From Liolophura sinensis (Eukaryota; Mollusca; Polyplacophora; Chitonida; Chitonidae), in the NCBI RefSeq assembly GCF_032854445.1, contig NC_088295.1, positions 45,745,385-45,809,384 on the forward strand: DNA of 64,000 nt, given 5' to 3'. The notes below the pieces were generated by a model. That model was not told the DNA's origin. It did not search any database and worked only from the letters and a program-made list of their open reading frames with translations. Positions 26,101 through 33,919 of the stretch are shown in pieces (within the stretch, counting starts at the first letter, position 1; each line of letters starts with the position of its first letter). The position numbers and the translations under genes were made by a program.

Positions 26101-26976
26101 ACATACATACATACCTAGGTGCATACATACATAGGTGCATACATGCGTACATACATACATAGGTGCATACATACATACATACATACATACATACATACAT
26201 AGGTGCATACATGCTTATTTACTGTCTTTGAAAGCTTATGGGCGTTAGGGTTTTTTGTAAAACATTTCCATTGGTACAAAGCTTGGAGCGCGGATGTAAA
26301 TGTCAGAAGAGGTTTTAGAGCCCAAATACCTCGCTAGGATTGTGTATACATGTGCATAATTGTACACGTCTCTCCTCTTATCTAACGACACCTATATATG
26401 TATTTATCCGTAGCCACTGGAGAACCGCCAATAGTGATCTCGACTGGTGCTGTATTCGCATTAAAACATGCTATTGAGGCCAGCAGGAAAGATCTGAACG
26501 GTGACACGAGTTACTTCCCCATAGGTAAGCTCACAGTACTGAAAGTCAGTCACCTTCTTGTGTTGTCATCCAAAATAAAATTGCGTAAGATGTTAACTTC
26601 ACGTTTCAGGCACAGATTTTCTTAGTGAAACGGATCTACCTAAACTATTGGTAATTCAACAGGGTATGAGCTTTAGATCTGAAAAGATAATCAAATTCAC
26701 ATGCAAACGAATGCATTGATACTGATACAGATGGTGGTGGTGCTCAAAGCATAAAATGGCTATTCTATCACATTACGTGTACGACGTAAAACACCAATTA
26801 AATAAATAAATAAATTATCAAGTGAAAACTATTCAGTAGGCAAATCCTGCAACATGTAAAAAAAAAACTTTTCTATATTTTATATACTTATTTTACCATT
26901 TTCAGCCGAGTTACCCTTAACAGTGGAGAAGAGACAACAACTTTGTAAGGTGTCTTCTGACAAACTTACCCTCTGA
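806..26976 (+). CDS. Aldehyde oxidase / xanthine dehydrogenase-like molybdo-flavoenzyme (33 exons seen)
   Basis: The gene encodes a cytosolic-type molybdenum hydroxylase that oxidises aldehydes or N-heterocycles, passing electrons from the Moco site through two [2Fe-2S] clusters to FAD. I resolved 33 coding exons with GT-AG borders; reading phase is continuous across all of them except one base in exon 5. Total coding length is about 3,875 nt (~1,290 codons), close to the usual ~1,330 residues, so only a short N-terminus is missing. No in-frame ATG lies in or before the first exon seen (a stop precedes it at 783-785), so an initiator exon lies upstream. All eight Fe-S cysteines, the FAD loop GNTSIG and Moco motifs are present. 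At the position where xanthine dehydrogenases have Glu after GGFGGK there is Ala ([10 protein letters not shown]), and the arginine region reads FCRAPG, as in insect-type aldehyde oxidases. I therefore favour aldehyde oxidase over xanthine dehydrogenase. The family call is near certain and the substrate class is inferred. Confidence 0.93.
2827..2870 (-). mobile_element. SINE family A tail fragment
   Basis: It consists of a TTTATTTATTTGATTGGTG block followed by TTTTACGCCACATACTCAAG, the 3' end of family A in reverse orientation. Comparable tail fragments are at 3655-3721, 6320-6391, 24780-24852, 26770-26815, 36685-36735 and 49105-49142. Confidence 0.5.
3040..3325 (+). mobile_element. SINE family B copy (5' truncated)
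   Basis: It shares with 80-415 the CCGGGTCGAATCATACCAA start, the GTCTTCGGCATCA block, the ACACACCTAATGA block and the AATTGTTAAACCC end with an ATAC tail. It lies about 125 bp upstream of oxidase exon 2. Confidence 0.65.
3878..3947. repeat. (AT)n microsatellite
   Basis: A near-perfect run of about 70 bp in the intron between oxidase exons 2 and 3. Comparable AT runs are at 17077-17132, 38153-38190 and 47199-47240. Confidence 0.9.
4211..5560 (+). repeat. Tandem array (~61-bp unit, ~22 copies) copying the end of oxidase exon 3 and its splice donor
   Basis: Each unit resembles the last 47 nt of exon 3 (encoding [15 protein letters not shown]) followed by the donor GGTAAGTGTAG and a short linker GAGACAG. 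The first unit is the real exon end at 4211-4257; the rest lie in the intron up to about 300 bp before exon 4. Most copies keep a GTAAGT donor; some carry GGTTAAGT. The unit length is not a multiple of three, so the copies cannot be one translated repeat. Confidence 0.92.
6070..6225 (+). mobile_element. SINE family A fragment
   Basis: It contains CCGGCAACCTGCGGACGGCT, GTGGGTTTCCCCCATG, TTTCCTCCATAATG and CACCAGTCAAATAAATAAAT. These are the body and tail of family A without the tRNA head. Confidence 0.55.
6578..11364 (+). CDS. Oxidase exons 5-12: FAD-binding domain
   Basis: Exons are 6578-6828, 7153-7226, 7497-7646, 8237-8342, 9150-9295, 9581-9688, 10570-10636 and 11264-11364. Exon 5 starts with [14 protein letters not shown], the usual linker (CP..GK.C), and ends with the FAD loop FFGNTSIG. 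The FAD pyrophosphate signature SxGGN appears as SWAGN in exon 8. The NAD-contact motif FFxGYR of true dehydrogenases is not recognisable; the equivalent part of exon 9 reads [11 protein letters not shown], which fits an oxidase-type enzyme. Exon 5 needs a one-base correction near 6713-6722: the frame before it reads ITFIGHH, and the correct frame after it reads [12 protein letters not shown], offset by one base. Exon 9 is markedly GC-rich compared with its surroundings. Confidence 0.9.
6979..7064. repeat. (GT)n and (GATA)n microsatellites
   Basis: A run of about 12 GT units is followed by GATA/GATG repeats, in the intron between oxidase exons 5 and 6. Confidence 0.85.
9676..10215 (+). repeat. 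Tandem array (41-50-bp units, ~12 copies) copying the end of oxidase exon 10 and its donor
   Basis: Units contain AATGCTACATTC (exonic in the first copy, 9676-9688), the donor GTAAGTGGTCACAATTGTG and TTGATTACC. Two unit lengths alternate; the longer one adds AAATGGTGAAAG. Several copies keep TTCGTAAGTG and some have TTCGCAAGTG, which lacks the GT. Confidence 0.9.
11658..26976 (+). CDS. Oxidase exons 13-33: molybdopterin-binding catalytic domains and C-terminus
   Basis: Exons are 11658-11816, 12086-12208, 12533-12616, 13438-13495, 14278-14427, 15032-15111, 15877-15986, 16549-16653, 16952-17030, 17396-17516, 18402-18482, 18970-19079, 19764-19877, 20500-20658, 21148-21276, 22132-22256, 22481-22615, 23205-23328, 25163-25259, 26414-26524 and 26906-26976. 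Motifs in order are [23 protein letters not shown], the Moco-ligand glutamine region [70 protein letters not shown] and the catalytic glutamate in TGEPP. The last exon ends KVSSDKLTL and TGA. Exon 16 is best started at 13438; an AG 20 nt upstream breaks the frame. Every junction phase was checked and fits. Confidence 0.93.
12419..12515 (+). mobile_element. SINE family A fragment
   Basis: It contains CCACCATTATGCTGGCTGC, CGTATAAGTGAAATATCATT and AAAACACCAATTGCATAAGT, a 3' half of family A, just before oxidase exon 15. Confidence 0.55.
13700..14125. repeat. ~30-bp GC-rich minisatellite split by a SINE
   Basis: Units such as TTAATTGCCGCACGGTACC AAACAG recur at 13700-13730 and four or five times at 14008-14125. 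The family A SINE at 13732-14000 sits between them. Confidence 0.75.
13732..14000 (-). mobile_element. SINE family A, near full length
   Basis: On the minus strand the head reads like a tRNA (A-box-like GTTGGTTGGCGCGC; B-box-like region after GCGGTCACTG). The conserved body follows (CCACCATAATGCTGGCCGCC, GTATAAGTGAAATATTCTTG) and the element ends in AAATAAATAAAA. It is inserted inside a ~30-bp GC-rich minisatellite, units of which lie on both sides (13700-13730 and 14008-14125). Confidence 0.75.
14408..14451 (+). repeat. Two-copy, 24-bp duplication across the exon 17 donor
   Basis: The last 20 nt of exon 17 (14408-14427) recur at 14432-14451 after the donor GTAA. The second copy ends in GATGATAC, without GT, so it is not a usable donor. 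Confidence 0.9.
15421..15665 (+). mobile_element. SINE family A, near full length, plus orientation
   Basis: The tRNA-like head GACCTCCGTGGCCGAGGTAT is followed by the body CCACCATAATGCTGGCCGCC and ends GTACGGCGTAAAACACCCAT. It lies in the intron between oxidase exons 18 and 19. Confidence 0.75.
17133..17395 (+). repeat. Two-copy, ~146-bp duplication upstream of the exon 22 acceptor
   Basis: Blocks shared by both copies include AGTCTTTGGA, TTTTCGCAAAAGTCCT, GAAAGCAAATRCATGAG and TTTTCAACCTTTTGGACCA. Copy 2 runs straight into the acceptor ATTATTTCAG; copy 1 reads CACATTGTATG at that place and has no acceptor. Confidence 0.85.
18176..18342 (-). mobile_element. SINE family A, head-truncated copy
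   Basis: It runs from TTTATTTATTTATTTGATTG through CAGCATTATGGTTGGAGG to CTGCAGACCTTCCCACTTAC, then stops. The tRNA head is absent. Confidence 0.65.
19910..20187 (-). mobile_element. SINE family A, full-length copy
   Basis: This is the cleanest copy. Minus-strand head GGCCTCCGTGGCTCAGTTGG then TTAGCGCG gives a good A box of a tRNA promoter. Conserved body and (AAATA)n tail follow. It lies in the intron after oxidase exon 25. A 3' fragment of the same family is at 19290-19385. Confidence 0.8.
21263..21505 (+). repeat. Two-copy, ~128-bp duplication across the exon 27 donor
   Basis: Copy 1 begins in exon 27 (AGCTAAATGTCATG, then GTATGAAC). Copy 2 begins at 21391 (AGCTCAGTGGCATG, then GTATGAAA). 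Both continue with GTAGCAAAA, a TGTAAACA-like block and TCCGGAWTCGTTGCAT. Divergence is moderate, so it is older than the 24-bp case. Confidence 0.8.
21585..21680 (+). mobile_element. SINE family A fragment
   Basis: It contains TTTCACCATAATGCTGGCTG, ACGTCGTATAAGT and the CAGTCAAATAAATAAATG tail. Confidence 0.5.
23462..23602 (+). mobile_element. SINE family A fragment
   Basis: It runs from ACCTGTGGATGGTTGTGGGT through CTTCCACCATAATGCTGGCC to GGGCGTAAAACACCAATCAA and an AAATC tail, in the intron after oxidase exon 30. Confidence 0.6.
25600..25870 (+). mobile_element. SINE family B copy (5' truncated) with ACAT tail
   Basis: It contains AGCACTGAGGGGTTAGAGCA, TGGTGTCTTTGGC, GGACTCGCCCTGTCACAAGG and the CATGTGGCTAAAATATTGTT end block. 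The microsatellite at 25860-26215 begins exactly at its 3' end, suggesting the SINE tail seeded that array. Confidence 0.65.
25860..26215. repeat. ACAT-type microsatellite with AGGTGC interruptions
   Basis: CATA/CATACATAGGTGCATA units repeat for about 350 bp at the 3' end of a SINE B copy. Long minus-strand reading frames across it (MYVCM-type) are products of the repeat. Confidence 0.9.
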
Positions 26977-27680
26977 ATGGGTGGATCGATGAGTGGGTGG
27001 ATGGGTGGGTGGGTGGATGTGCGGTTAGATTAAATGAATTGAACCATAACAAGGTTGTACATCTATAGATGTTTCGAAAATTTCATATGTAGCGTAATCA
27101 TCCAGTTGTAAGATGGGTGGAGGTGAAGGGTAGGACTATATATATCTGTAAGAATATCTGCCCAGGATCCATTAGTAGGACGAGTTGATTCAACGGAACC
27201 AACGGAACAAATTTTACATTCTCATCAAACTGAACGTGTGGAACAACTGGAATCCATCATGGAAAACCCAGTTAAATCAACAGTGTGCGTTGTTTAATGC
27301 TGGAACATATATGGCCAAATGATTCTTCTCGAAAGAACCGGTGAATTGAATGGAATCACAGTAAGGGCTTAGCATGTGGGGATGGAGTAAGATGGGGGAG
27401 GGGGCGGGTATGGCCTAGTGATAGTATCCTTACATATGGATAACAGGTCACTAGACGGAAAGTGTGACTTTAGACATAGTAGGCAATGGACTGTTTATAT
27501 AATACCCATATACATGTAGACTTTATATTCCGTTATACGCTATATTTTTATTGATGTATCCAAGATTGTATACACAAAAGTAGATGCAGGCAAATGTGTA
27601 CACATTGTGCCATATATAATCTTGTAATCAGCTGTTTACAACATAGGCCTACAAATAAAATGTTCTTCATATATCTTTCG
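26977..27680 (+). other. Oxidase 3' UTR with poly(A) signal
   Basis: Non-coding stretch after the TGA. It opens with a G-rich repeat (26995-27013) able to form a quadruplex in the mRNA. A canonical AATAAA stands at 27654-27659, followed by a T-rich stretch, giving a predicted 3' UTR of about 0.7 kb. No further oxidase exons were seen downstream. Confidence 0.55.
26995..27013 (+). other. G-quadruplex motif in the oxidase 3' UTR
   Basis: Four GGG runs separated by loops of 5, 1 and 1 nt lie on the sense strand, starting about 18 nt after the stop codon. The sequence fits the G3-N1-7 pattern. The TGGG/TGGA repeat context suggests microsatellite origin; any regulatory effect is inference. Confidence 0.5.
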
Positions 27681-27783
27681 TCTTTTTGATTCGTAATTCC
27701 ACATCTGGAACTTCTCTTATGGATACGAAGACTTAAACATGAAAAAGTAATTCACGGCAAGACATGTAGTAAGGAGTGTTATG

Positions 27784-27788
<5 letters not shown>

Positions 27789-27863
<75 letters not shown>
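27789..27863. repeat. (AT)n tract flanking the Tc1-like element on the left
   Basis: An uninterrupted alternating AT run of about 75 bp. A similar run, 29371-29424, flanks the right side, followed by (GT)n. Together they look like one AT microsatellite split by the transposon. Confidence 0.85.
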
Positions 27864-27867
<4 letters not shown>

Positions 27868-29369
27868 CTGTCAAAAAAGAAACGCAACCCCCGTATTTTA
27901 GAGATTTTAATATTTAGTTTAAGGACGGCACAACTTTTTCTTATTGAAGACAGAAGTCAGAAATTTGGCAGAATAATAATCAAGATGGTCATGTTTAAAA
28001 CTGTCTTTTCAAAAGTCATCTCACAGACACCAGTTGCTCACCAGGGGGCGTCTTCCTCAGTATCTCGTATGACCACCACGAGCTGCAATCACTGCGCGGC
28101 ATCTCCTTGGACAAGAACGGATAAGACGCCGGATTCTCTCCTGGGGAATGGCCCTCCACTCCTCCTGTAACGCAACGGCGAGCTGTTGAAGCGTCTGTGG
28201 CGGTGGCTGACGTTGACGCACGTGTCGATCCAGAGTATCCCACAGATGTTCAATAGGGTTGAGGTCTGGTGATTTAGAGGGCCACGGCAAGACATTGACG
28301 GTGGAATCCTGCAGAAATATCATTGTTGCACGTGCAATATGACGCCTGGCGTTGTCCTGTTGAAAAAGCTGTGTCTGTAGGTCAATAATCGGGAGAAGGT
28401 GAGGCTGTAACACCTGGTTTATGTAACGTTGGGCTGTCAGGTTCCCTGGAACGATCACCAAGTCTGATTTCTGGTTGTACGAGATGGCTCCCAAAACCAT
28501 AACACTGCTGCCGCCAAATCTGTCCACCTGCCGGACGCAGATGGGCGCAAAGCGTTCATGACGTCTCCTATACACACGCTGTCTTCCGTCGTGACGTGTC
28601 AAAAGAAAACGGGATTCATCAGAAAACCAGATGCGCCTCCAGTTTTGTAAAGTCCATATCCTTACGTTGTTGCACCACCTGAGTCGTAGGCGTCGATGTA
28701 AGGGGCGTAGTACAAGTCCAACAACTGGTCTACAGGCACGTAAACCCGCTTTTTTCAGACGGTTCCTAATCGTTTGAGCCGACACTCTCTTCAAACCTGG
28801 TATTTGTGCGGCAGTCACGGTTGGTAGGGCATGCCGATTACGCAGGTGAAGGACCCGGATGTACCGATCTTGAAGTGGGGTCGTGATTCTTGGCCTTCCA
28901 CTTCTCGGGCGATCGTTGGTCCAATTAAAGTTGTTGTAACGGCTCCAAAGTCGGGATATCGTTGTTTTGTGAACATTTAGGTGTCGTGCAATAGTACCAA
29001 AACTTTCTCGATATTTCAGTCGGCAGCACTCAGTCGCGGCATTTTACCGACTGCCTTTCGTCGACGAATGAATGAATAAAATACGAAAGCACATGGGCTT
29101 TTATACACCCCCACACTATAACTGCCATTGACATGATTTGCATGTGAATGGTTCTGTGTGCGACGTCAACAGGGTCATTCCATGCGTTGTGACGTCATAA
29201 GCAATAAAATACACTTAGGAGAGAAAAGGCAGTTGTTTGGATGGTAATCTTCATTAAAAACGTGTATAATTTCATTACCTTTGGCTAAAATTTAGTTTGA
29301 AAGCAATAACTTTATTCGAACGAATTTTTGATATCCGAGGACAGGGGTTGCGTTTCTTTTTTGACAGAG

Positions 29370-29371
<2 letters not shown>
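27864..29371 (-). mobile_element. Tc1-like DNA transposon with ~28-bp terminal inverted repeats
   Basis: The left end reads AACTCTGTCAAAAAAGAAAC then GCAACCCC, and the right end is its exact inverse over about 28 bp. It is inserted at TA inside an AT microsatellite, as expected for the Tc1/mariner superfamily. It carries one transposase frame on the minus strand. Intact repeats and a nearly open frame point to recent arrival; the N-terminal break suggests this copy is non-autonomous. Confidence 0.92.
28057..29043 (-). pseudogene. Tc1-family transposase, broken near the N-terminus
   Basis: The frame is open for 328 codons, from just after a stop at 29044-29046 to the stop beside 28057. It contains an HTH (IARHLNVHKTTISRLW), the GRPR hinge (RPRSGRPRITT) and the DDE catalytic core: SDESRF, FQQDNARRH and SPDLNPIEHLWD. 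Thirty-four residues separate the second Asp from the Glu, so it is DD34E, as in Tc1. The natural start, ATG at 29042 encoding MPRLSAAD, is in a different frame and stops after eight codons. It therefore appears to have lost a few dozen bases plus the frame. The first in-frame Met (28818) would lose the DNA-binding region. The element probably depends on transposase from other copies. Confidence 0.85.
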
Positions 29372-29428
<57 letters not shown>

Positions 29429-29804
29429 GTGTGTGTGTGTGTGTGTGTTTCACACGTTAAGGTTTCTCAAAAGAGGATAGCTCCTTACATTACAGTGTCC
29501 TGGTTTGCAAATGAAATTAGCAATATATAGATTTGACGAAACGCCGAGGTGTGACACAATATGGTCTCACCAGAGCCAGATCTGTATGTGGTTAGCTCCC
29601 TTTAAAGGGGCACAGTGTTGCTTGGAGCCTTGGACTGATTCCACAAAGCTGGTTTTGACAAATTTTAAATTTGAAATGTGATTTGAACGCCATGAAAAGA
29701 AACCAGTTGAAATTGAAGATCTTTATTTAGTGTAGTGATAACACAAACATATCGAAATTTGAACCCGGGGAACACCAACAGGTGTAATATCATGGTTCTA
29801 AGTT

Positions 29805-30045
29805 TTGAGTGAGTGAATGAGTGGTTGGGGTTTAACGTCGTACTCAACATTTTTTCAGTCTTATGAAGACGAAAAAATCCTTAGGGTGCATGTACGTGTA
29901 ATTAACCTATCACTGCTGAGCGCCAAGCCATGCAACAACAAGTATCAAATATTTGGTATGAACCGACGGGTTTAACCCTGGGTCTCCCGATCCCAACTTC
30001 GAGGCGGACGCTCTAACCATTCAGCCACAGAAGCGGTCTGGTATC
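29805..30045 (-). mobile_element. SINE family B copy, reverse orientation
   Basis: Read on the plus strand it begins GAGTGAGTGAATGAG, GGGGTTTAACGTCGTACTC and CATTTTTTCAGTC. It ends in a tRNA-like head (GAGGCGGACGCTCTAACCAT). Confidence 0.65.
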
Positions 30046-30185
30046 TTTACTGAATAAGTATTGCGAATAATTAGCATGCATATTCACCGTAACTTAAACC
30101 ACTGAGGAGATGCAATTTCGACCAAAACCTTGAAATCAGATTTTTCACGACTTTAAACCTACGAACAAAATATCCAGCCACAAGG

Positions 30186-30447
30186 CTTATTGATTTATTT
30201 ATTTATTTGATTGGTTCTTTACGCCGTAATCAAGAATATTTCACTTATACGACAGCGGCCAGCATTATGGTGGGAGGAAACCGGGCACAGCCCGGGGAAA
30301 ACCCACGATCATCAGCAGGTTGCTGGAAGGCCTTCCCACGTACGGCTGGAGAGGAAGTCAGCATCGGCTGGACTGGAACTCAAAGCGACCGCATTGGTGA
30401 GAGGCCACTGAGTCATTACGCTAACCAACTCAGCCACGGAGGCCCCT
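30186..30447 (-). mobile_element. SINE family A, near full length
   Basis: It shows the same block order as 19910-20187 and ends at TAACCAACTCAGCCACGGAG then GCCCC. An internal deletion of about 15 bp removes the GCGCTTGCGCGC part of the head. Confidence 0.7.
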
Positions 30448-30884
30448 AGGCTTATTGAAATACTAGACAAAAATATTTTTAGAGGTGTTATGTACCACAA
30501 GTATACAAAGTACAAGGTAAGTTGGGGGGGGACACAACTTCACCCATGAGCTGTGTCAAGCTTCAGATCCAAAATTTAGGACGTAGGTACCTATAACAAC
30601 AGGATACTGACCAAGTTTTGGTCGTCGAAAGAATACACCGTTTTGATATCTCCTAAGTTAATGCTAAAACGACGATTAAATCCAGATAAACAATCAAAAA
30701 GAGAGATTTAAACAGAGGGGTCACAGACCTATATTTATTACTACCACAAAAGAAAATATATAAAACCGTACATGTATTCCGAATTGACCACAGAAATGCA
30801 TTTTTACGTTACACGTAACAGGACAAAAATCATATGGTTGTCTCATTCCAACCACAAATACATGAATATTACCACTTTATACTC

Positions 30885-31285
30885 TACGATGTCTGTATAC
30901 ATGAACATGTATCACGCTACAATTTTTAACTGTACAAAAAAGTTATCTTTATGTTAAACAGGTCTGTACATTTTGTACATTAAAATTGCAGATAAATCAT
31001 CAATTTACACTTCAGGATATCTGTGCATTGAGTTAAACATGTCTCATGCTACAATTTGTACATTCCAATTACAAATTAATCATCAATTTACGCTTCGAAA
31101 TATCTGTGTATTGAGTTAAACACCTCTCAAGCTACAATTTAAATTATATATTCCTATAACAAATAAATCATCAATTTACACTTCAGGATATCTGTGCCTT
31201 GAGTTAAACATGTCTCACGCTACAATCCATACATTCCAATCACAAATAACTCATCCATTTACACTTCAGGATAACTGTGTATATT
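30885..31285. repeat. ~85-90-bp tandem repeat, about 4 copies
   Basis: Units share ATCATCAATTTACACTTCAG, GATATCTGTGCATTGAG and TTAAACATGTCTCAYGCTAC. They are AT-rich and intergenic, with no coding signal. Confidence 0.75.
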
Positions 31286-31369
31286 GTATATATATAATAT
31301 ATATCTAATCACTCATCGTTACCATTCATTCATGATAAATACATCACAGTTTATTACATATCATCGTTG

Positions 31370-31480
31370 AAGCACTGAGGTATATGTTATGTGTTATATA
31401 TTATGTGGTATATATTATGTGGTATGTATCATGTGGTATATATCATGTGGTATATATTATGTGGTATATATTATGTCACC
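31370..31480. repeat. TATATTATGTGG short tandem repeat
   Basis: About six imperfect repeats of TATATTATGTGGTATA-type units in intergenic DNA. Confidence 0.75.
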
Positions 31481-31930
31481 AAAACAATTCATCGTTCAAA
31501 AATGCAACTAAAATATCCGCACCTCTGTTTCATTTGTTAATTCGCCTGTGATAGTAACATCTTGCGCACGACATGACCGTGTAGCGCTGAGATACGTGTT
31601 GGAAGTTAGGCATATTTACACAGCAGTAAATGCCATTCAATGTTTTCGTCACAATACAGCTCTTAAATAATAAAAGTAGTCTACAGACTTTTCAGGAAGC
31701 CCAGTAAAGTCTAAACCATGTAAAAATGGTGAAAGTTTTCTGATAGCGCCAGTCACTACATTTGTCAGAATGAGCTGCCGGCCGTCGACTGTAATACTCT
31801 TGACTGAGTAACTAGAATGTTGCTTCCGTCGGTAGTGTGTGACGCGGAATGCTTTAGAGTAGCTAGTCCCCAATAACTTTCATTTGGTGACACGTTTCCT
31901 GGAGAGACCGTGGCCTAAATCTTCGATCCA

Positions 31931-32412
31931 TTGGATCAGTCAATGTACACCCATGTACCAGGTGCTCATCAAAACCACAGTGCCTCATCTAAATCCTTGA
32001 CAAATTCGCTTCCTTAATACAATGTGGAACATGTCACTTGAGTTAATTGAGTTGATCGAATGACATACTGTCCTGTGTCTGTACCATTGATGATCTATGG
32101 CAGTATATCTCTCCCCTACATCAACCGTCCTGTTAGCGTACCACTGATGGTCTTTGGTACCGTTTCTCTCCCCCACACCTACTGTCTTGTTGGCGTACCA
32201 TTGATGATCTGTGGTACTGTCTCTCTCGCCTGTTGGATCAGTCAATGTACACCCAAGTACCAGGTGCTTATCAAAATCGTATAAATAACAGAACAGTTCA
32301 TCTCATGGTGAATGTTGATTCCACGAAGTAAGGCTAAATCTATGACAAATTCGCTTCCCTAATACAATGCGGAACATGTCACTTTAGTTAACTGAGTTGA
32401 TCGAATGACATA
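31931..32412. repeat. Two-copy segment duplication (offset 302 bp)
   Basis: TTGGATCAGTCAATGTACAC, a CCAGGTGCTYATCAAAA block, GACAAATTCGCTTCC and GAGTTGATCGAATGACATA occur at 31931-32070 and again at 32233-32412. The copies flank a short block of 57-bp repeats. Confidence 0.75.
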
Positions 32413-33235
32413 AGTTTTTTTTTTGTTGATGTTGTTGTTGTTTTGTTGTTGCTATTGTTGACTTTTTGTTGTTGTTGTTGTTGTTTTTTTTTGTTGCTGT
32501 TCCTGTTCTTGGGTTTATGTTTTGTCTTTTTGTTTCTTTTTTACATTTTGTATATTTTTAAATTCTGTTTTGGATTTTATTTTATTATTATTATTATTTC
32601 ACAGTAAAATTCTACCAATAGACAGTGATATTGACTTTCACCCCTGGCCATCTTCTCCCAAACACACCTCCTGACCACCACACACCAACACACATCCAGT
32701 CCTGTTTCCGTACCGTTGATTGTCTGTGGTACTGTCTCTCTCCCCTACATCTACTGTCCTGCTTCCGTAACATTGATGGTCTGTGGTACCATCTCTCGAC
32801 CCTCATACTCCCTCACAACTATTGTCCTCTTTCCGCACCATTGATGATCTTTGGCACTATATCTCTCCCCCACACCTACTGTTCTGTTAGCGTACAAATA
32901 ATGGTCTTTGGTACCGTCTCTCTCCCATACACCAACTGTCTTGTTAGCGTACCATTGATGATCTGTGGTACCGTCTCTCTCCCCTACATATACTGTCTAA
33001 TTAGAGTACAATTGATGATCTGTGGTACTGTCTCTCTCGCCTCTCATTCCCTCCAACCCACACCTACTGTCCTGTTTCTGTACCATTGATGCTCTGTGGT
33101 ATCGTCTCTCTCCCCCACACCTTCTGACCTGTTAGCGTACCATTGACGGTCTGTGGTACCATGTCTCGCACATCACCCTCTCTCTCCCCTCTCCTCCCCC
33201 CCCCCCCCCCCCCCTCTCCCCATCTCTCTAACACA
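32068..33235. repeat. 57-bp minisatellite in two blocks, next to the stathmin-like ORF
   Basis: Units contain GTACCATTGATGATCTGTGG, TACTGTCTCTCTCCC and CACACCTACTGTCC. There are about 3 copies at 32068-32230 and about 8 at 32694-33180, then a C17 run. The last 13 nt of the unit, ACACCTACTGTCC, overlap the end of the ORF at 33237, including its stop codon. Confidence 0.8.
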
Positions 33236-33236
33236 C

Positions 33237-33791
33237 CTACTGTCCACCACCCGCCAGCCTTAACTGACGGTTTCTGGAGGCCCGCTCCATCTTCTCTTCA
33301 AGTCGCTCCTTGTGGACCCTTCGGTGTTCCTCATCAGCTTTTTCTTTCTTCACCACGGCTTGGCGCTGTTTTGCGGAAACAATGCGAGCTTTCCTCTTCA
33401 CCCTAGACAGGTTCTGTCTTCTGCGCGCTCCCGCCTTCGTCATCCTGTTGTTAAGGTTTTCCCTGATCTTCCCTCGCTCTTGTTTCAGCTCAATCGGTTC
33501 CAAAAGCCGAGGTTTTCCCGACGGATACGGATTGCCATCCAAAGATACGTAGAAAGCAACACTACCATTACCTTTTTCTCGGAGTGTCTCACATTTCAAG
33601 AGACCTTCTTCCTTCAGCTCTTTCAGAACCTCTTCTTCAGTTTTCCTTCTGCGGGGCTCCTCGAGAGAAGGCTGCATAGACAGGGGTAGGTAAATGGTCT
33701 GTACCATGGTGACTTCCCCGCTGGACGATGTGGTCTCCGTGGACAATGGAGCCACCCTTCTGTTCCTCCTCTTTGATTGTATACAGCCCAT
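33237..33791 (-). CDS. Stathmin-domain-like protein with MGC N-terminus (184 aa)
   Basis: This is a single-exon ORF from the ATG at 33791. Residues 1-7, MGCIQSK, are a typical N-myristoylation/palmitoylation signal and are followed by a basic patch (KRRNRR). Around residues 50-110 lies EEVLKELKEEGLL, then a YVSLDG strand-like segment and RLLEPIELKQ. This order resembles the tubulin-binding-family N-terminal part of stathmin domain-containing protein 1, which also begins MGC. The C-terminal half is a highly charged helix (R/K/E-rich, HKERLEEKMERASRNRQ) typical of stathmin-like domains. A role at membranes or microtubules is inferred from the family only. The end (LAGGGQ, TAG) merges into a minisatellite, so the true C-terminus could differ. 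Vertebrate relatives have several exons. Confidence 0.6.
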   Translation of the reverse strand: MGCIQSKRRNRRVAPLSTETTSSSGEVTMVQTIYLPLSMQPSLEEPRRRKTEEEVLKELKEEGLLKCETLREKGNGSVAFYVSLDGNPYPSGKPRLLEPIELKQERGKIRENLNNRMTKAGARRRQNLSRVKRKARIVSAKQRQAVVKKEKADEEHRRVHKERLEEKMERASRNRQLRLAGGGQ

Positions 33792-33911
33792 ATTATGACA
33801 TCAATAATAGTCAAATGATTCCGTAAAAGAACATTCGCGTGAACACTGTTGTGTTTCAGCTACGCTTAGACACAGGCCTATGCCTTGCCAACACAGCGCG
33901 CGTGCTAATTG

Positions 33912-33919
33912 TGACGTCA
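33912..33919. promoter_or_regulatory. CRE palindrome TGACGTCA
   Basis: A full consensus CREB/ATF site about 120 bp upstream of the stathmin-like ATG, in a CpG-richer stretch (33890-34030). That stretch also contains a CACGTG E-box near 33978. The position suits the promoter of the minus-strand gene; function is inferred. Confidence 0.45.

Larger units (their letters stand above)
29425..31930. other. Intergenic DNA between the Tc1-like element and the stathmin-like gene region
   Basis: It contains a GT microsatellite (29426-29450), SINE copies and two short-unit tandem repeats, but no gene I can support. A minus-strand ORF at 31649-31873 (starting MGTSYSKAF) has no recognisable family. Confidence 0.5.

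Noticed and set aside
25823-26212. Minus-strand ORFs rich in Met, Tyr and Cys
   Set aside because: They are translations of the ACAT microsatellite.
31649-31873. Minus-strand 74-aa ORF starting MGTSYSK
   Set aside because: The N-terminus looks lipidation-like, but no family is recognisable and no exon structure supports it. Chance is more likely.
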